In this document: piece after piece, positions 6,538 to 8,492 of the stretch
Position numbering within the stretch: position 1 is the stretch's first letter
How the letters are laid out: each line of letters begins with the position of its first letter
Assembly (NCBI GenBank): GCA_945867245.1
Contig: CAMBHQ010000030.1
Span: forward strand, 1 to 8,492
DNA: 8,492 nt
Direction: 5' to 3'
Source of the DNA: an uncultured Porphyromonas sp.
Lineage (GTDB): Bacteria > Bacteroidota > Bacteroidia > Bacteroidales > Porphyromonadaceae
Made by a program: the position numbers and the translations under genes
The notes under the pieces: generated by a model
Database searches by the model: none
Seen by the model: only the letters and a program-made list of their open reading frames with translations
What the model was told of the DNA's origin: nothing

Positions 6538-6557
6538 GTGTATAAGGCGGGGGGGCT

Positions 6558-6791
6558 TTACTTCTTACCCTTCTGGCAACAACTGGCCTTGCTAGCCTTG
6601 TCGCAGGCCTTAGCATCCTTCTTGTTGCAGGCCTTCTGGTCTTTCTTGTCCGTAGTCTTACAGCAGCTCTTGCCCTGCTTGTCTGCGGCCTTCTGTTCGG
6701 TCTTGGCCTTGTCGGTCTTAGGCTTGTCCTGTGCCGTGGCTACTGTGGCGAGTCCGCCCACTAGCGCCATCATCATTATTAACTTCTTCAT
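6558..6791 (-). CDS. Small exported lysine/cysteine-rich protein, unknown
   Basis: I do not recognise this 77-aa protein. Residues 1-20 form a clear signal peptide: KK, then a hydrophobic core (LIMMMALVGGLATV), then ATA just before Q21, a good signal peptidase I site. The mature part of about 57 residues has a strongly skewed make-up: some 19 lysines, several Asp, Ala and Gln, and six cysteines arranged CC(43-44), C55, C63 and CC(71-72), roughly symmetric. It has almost no hydrophobic residues, so it is probably disordered unless it binds metal or forms disulfides. Such a pattern could fit periplasmic metal sequestration or thiol buffering, but this is only an inference. The gene is supported by the signal peptide, its own strong terminator, and a hairpin in the leader. 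The ATG start is the only one that keeps the signal peptide. The stop codon is preceded, on the coding strand, by codons of KGKK. Confidence 0.82.
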   Translation of the reverse strand: MKKLIMMMALVGGLATVATAQDKPKTDKAKTEQKAADKQGKSCCKTTDKKDQKACNKKDAKACDKASKASCCQKGKK

Positions 6792-6827
6792 AACGCTTGT
6801 CTTCTTTTAGTTCTTGTTGTAGTATGC

Positions 6828-6848
6828 GTCGAGCTACTTATGCTCGAC
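6828..6848 (-). promoter_or_regulatory. Hairpin in the leader of the small Cys/Lys-rich gene
   Basis: A perfect 7-bp inverted repeat GTCGAGC / GCTCGAC with a 7-nt loop (TACTTAT) lies 36 bases upstream of the ATG. It is too close to the start codon to end the previous gene and has no T tract. It could be an operator for a dimeric repressor, an mRNA-stabilising stem, or a regulatory RNA structure. No -7 element was recognised near it. Confidence 0.45.
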
Positions 6849-6912
6849 ATATAGGAATAACGTAGGCATTGTGCCACGTATTATATATGAGATAGAATTT
6901 ATTACCTCGCCC

Positions 6913-8355
6913 CTAGGCTTTGTGCGGGCTTGTAACTCTGAGGAAGCGCCGGCGTAGGATGATGCCCAGTAGGAGTAGCCCGATAGGGAAGGCACTCCAG
7001 ATAGCCGTTAGCTGTAGCCCGAGGTCCTCTATGCCTAGATGGAAGCCGAAGAGGTAGGCTAGTCCTGGCTCTAGCACTAGGTGCGTTAGCGAGGCATATA
7101 CGGCTAGGTGCGTAACGTCCTCCATGCCACGCAGGGCATTGGCATATAGTACCTGTATGGCATCCCCGAGCTGATAGAGTATGACGGGTATCAGGGCAAT
7201 GGAGGTCATCTCTACGATGGCCCTTTCGTCCGTGAAGAGGTAGCCGACGAAGCCCTTGCTGAGGTACATAATGCTCATGGCCAGACAGGCTGCTGCGATG
7301 CACAGGCGCAGGGCTGCCGAGGTGATACGCCGAGCCTCGTCGAGCTGTCCGAGGGTGCGGTACTTGCTTACGAGGATGGTCGTAGCGGCCCCGAGTCCGT
7401 AGTAAATAAAGAAGCCGATGGTGGTTACGACGCAGAGGATTTGGTGCGTCGCCAGCGGGATTTTGCCCAGCTGAGTAACGAAGATGAGCGCTATCGTAAA
7501 GGAGGCCGTCTCTACCCCCGAGTAAGTGCCGACAGGGATGCCTATCTTGAGCAGTCGACGGAGATTGCGAGGGCTCCAGTACATCGAGCAGAAGCCACGC
7601 ACGCTTGCCCTAAAGTCTGGGCCGTAGAAGAAGTACAGCAGCACCAGTAGGAACGTAAGCACACGGGAGAGGAGCGTAGCGATACCTGCGCCCGAGAGCC
7701 CCCACTCGGGGAAGCCTCCGACGCCATAGATGAGGAGCCAGTTGAATAGTACATTCACGCCATTAGCCCCCACCACGGCCCACATGCCGACGGAGGTCTT
7801 GCCGATGCCATCGAAGTACTGCTTGAAGGCATTGAAGGCCATGAAGAGCAAGAAGGACAATAGTTGTAGCAGGTAGTAGGGGCGGGCGATAGGGGCTAGC
7901 TCGGGCGGTAGGTTGAAGAGGTCTAGCCTAAAGTACAGCAGGCCCATCACGAGGGCGGAGACGAGGGCGAGGACGAGGTTGAGCGCTAGGCTATGGCGCA
8001 GTAGGGCGCCGGCCTTGTGGGGGCGGTGCTGTGTCCAGGCTGTCGTGACGAGTGGCGTCAGTCCGTAGGCGAAGCCGATGCCGAGGACGTAGACGAGGGC
8101 GAAGAGGTTGTTTACGAAGGAGGCGGCCGCGAAGTGGTCGGTATGATAGCGCCCCACCATCATATTATCGACGAAGCTAACGAGTATCACCCCGACCTGC
8201 CCGAGTATGATGGGCGTGCCTATGGTGAGTAGCTCGCGGTAGGGTGCTTGCCTAGGGTAGGGATGGCTCTGTGGCACTGGCTCTGTAGCGGGCGTCGTGT
8301 GGCCCTGTCTGTCGTCTGTCGTCTTTGTCTGAGGTCTATCGTCTGTCTGTGGCAT
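6913..8355 (-). CDS. MATE family efflux transporter (NorM-like)
   Basis: A multidrug and toxic compound extrusion transporter, exporting cationic drugs or metabolites across the inner membrane with Na+ or H+ entry. The two homologous halves, twelve membrane segments in all, are visible. The first half begins at about residue 42 (LTIGTPIILGQVGVILVSFVDNMMVGRY, a family signature) and includes NVLFNWLLIYG with the following GLSGAGIATLLSR (about 201-231). The second half begins about 268 (LKIGIPVGTYSGVETASFTIALIF) and includes LRGMEDVTH (408-416). The length of 480 aa is slightly above the family norm because of a hydrophilic N-terminal extension (residues 1-38), rich in Gln, Thr, Asp, Arg and Pro, encoded by repetitive DNA. 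The ATG at 8355 is the only one before the first membrane helix, and a TAG stop lies in frame two codons upstream. It is 121 bases upstream of the small Cys/Lys-rich gene on the same strand; no strong terminator lies between, so some read-through is possible. The substrate is not predictable. Confidence 0.94.
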   Translation of the reverse strand: MPQTDDRPQTKTTDDRQGHTTPATEPVPQSHPYPRQAPYRELLTIGTPIILGQVGVILVSFVDNMMVGRYHTDHFAAASFVNNLFALVYVLGIGFAYGLTPLVTTAWTQHRPHKAGALLRHSLALNLVLALVSALVMGLLYFRLDLFNLPPELAPIARPYYLLQLLSFLLFMAFNAFKQYFDGIGKTSVGMWAVVGANGVNVLFNWLLIYGVGGFPEWGLSGAGIATLLSRVLTFLLVLLYFFYGPDFRASVRGFCSMYWSPRNLRRLLKIGIPVGTYSGVETASFTIALIFVTQLGKIPLATHQILCVVTTIGFFIYYGLGAATTILVSKYRTLGQLDEARRITSAALRLCIAAACLAMSIMYLSKGFVGYLFTDERAIVEMTSIALIPVILYQLGDAIQVLYANALRGMEDVTHLAVYASLTHLVLEPGLAYLFGFHLGIEDLGLQLTAIWSAFPIGLLLLGIILRRRFLRVTSPHKA

Positions 8356-8373
8356 GGTCTATCGTCTGTCTGT
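8333..8373. repeat. 18-bp direct repeat flanking the MATE start codon
   Basis: GGTCTATCGTCTGTCTGT occurs perfectly at 8333-8350 and again at 8356-8373, a period of 23 bases. The start codon of the MATE gene (8353-8355) lies in the 5-base gap between them. More copies of the GTCTGTC-type string continue into the coding sequence to about 8306. The two copies are read in different frames because 23 is not a multiple of three. Confidence 0.9.
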
Positions 8374-8492
8374 AGTCTAGTAAGTCGCTACCTAGATGAA
8401 TTGTTTAGTGCTAGTGGCAGAGTCTATTGAACGAGAAGCCAGGGCAACCGCATCAAATTCTGAGAAGCTTTCTGAGGTATTCTGGATTCATC

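Noticed and set aside
6549..6555. Run of seven G as a phase-variation tract
   Set aside because: It lies just past the stop codon of the small protein gene, so length changes would not alter any protein.
6538..6810. Plus-strand 90-aa hydrophobic frame opposite the small exported gene
   Set aside because: It is the complement of the Lys/Cys-rich coding sequence. The minus-strand gene has a proper signal peptide and terminator, and the plus frame begins inside that terminator's flank.
6902..7303. Minus-strand 133-aa frame within the MATE gene
   Set aside because: It is a shifted frame inside the clear MATE coding region and is rich in Arg, His and Pro, typical of an out-of-frame reading.

Overview
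This window looks like a chromosomal segment from a Bacteroidota bacterium, most likely Porphyromonas or a close relative. The trigger factor is of the Bacteroidota type, Shine-Dalgarno sequences are missing in front of A-rich start regions, and several genes have the Bacteroidota -7 element TAnnTTTG. The genus is an inference. Genes are widely spaced, and strong hairpin terminators sit between most units.

Layout, left to right. (1) Minus-strand trigger factor gene (tig, 85-1452), with a terminator at the left edge and a tRNA-Arg(CCT) gene upstream on the same strand. (2) Three plus-strand genes: a DUF389 membrane protein with a long soluble C-terminal part (1851-3191), a DUF417/YkgB (RclC-like) membrane protein (3297-3929), and, after a terminator, a cytoplasmic DsbA-family thiol oxidoreductase with a CGWC active site (4070-4690). 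(3) A 23-bp perfect inverted repeat ends both that gene and a convergent minus-strand PepSY-TM protein (4786-5913) that resembles siderophore reductases. (4) Minus-strand tRNA-Arg(ACG) with its own promoter and terminator. (5) A non-coding stretch of almost 400 bases, dense in inverted and direct repeats. (6) A minus-strand gene for a tiny exported protein rich in lysine and cysteine (6558-6791). (7) A minus-strand MATE exporter (6913-8355) whose start codon lies between two copies of an 18-bp repeat. The last ~70 bases hold nothing that can be assigned.

No classic defence system, CRISPR array, prophage or complete insertion sequence is visible. The genes are mainly housekeeping, redox and membrane functions. 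The most interesting elements are the uncharacterised Cys/Lys-rich exported protein with a hairpin in its leader, the repeat-rich intergenic region, the histidine pattern of the PepSY protein, and the proximity of an RclC-like protein to a thiol oxidoreductase. The last may hint at an oxidative or chlorine stress role, but this is only an inference.
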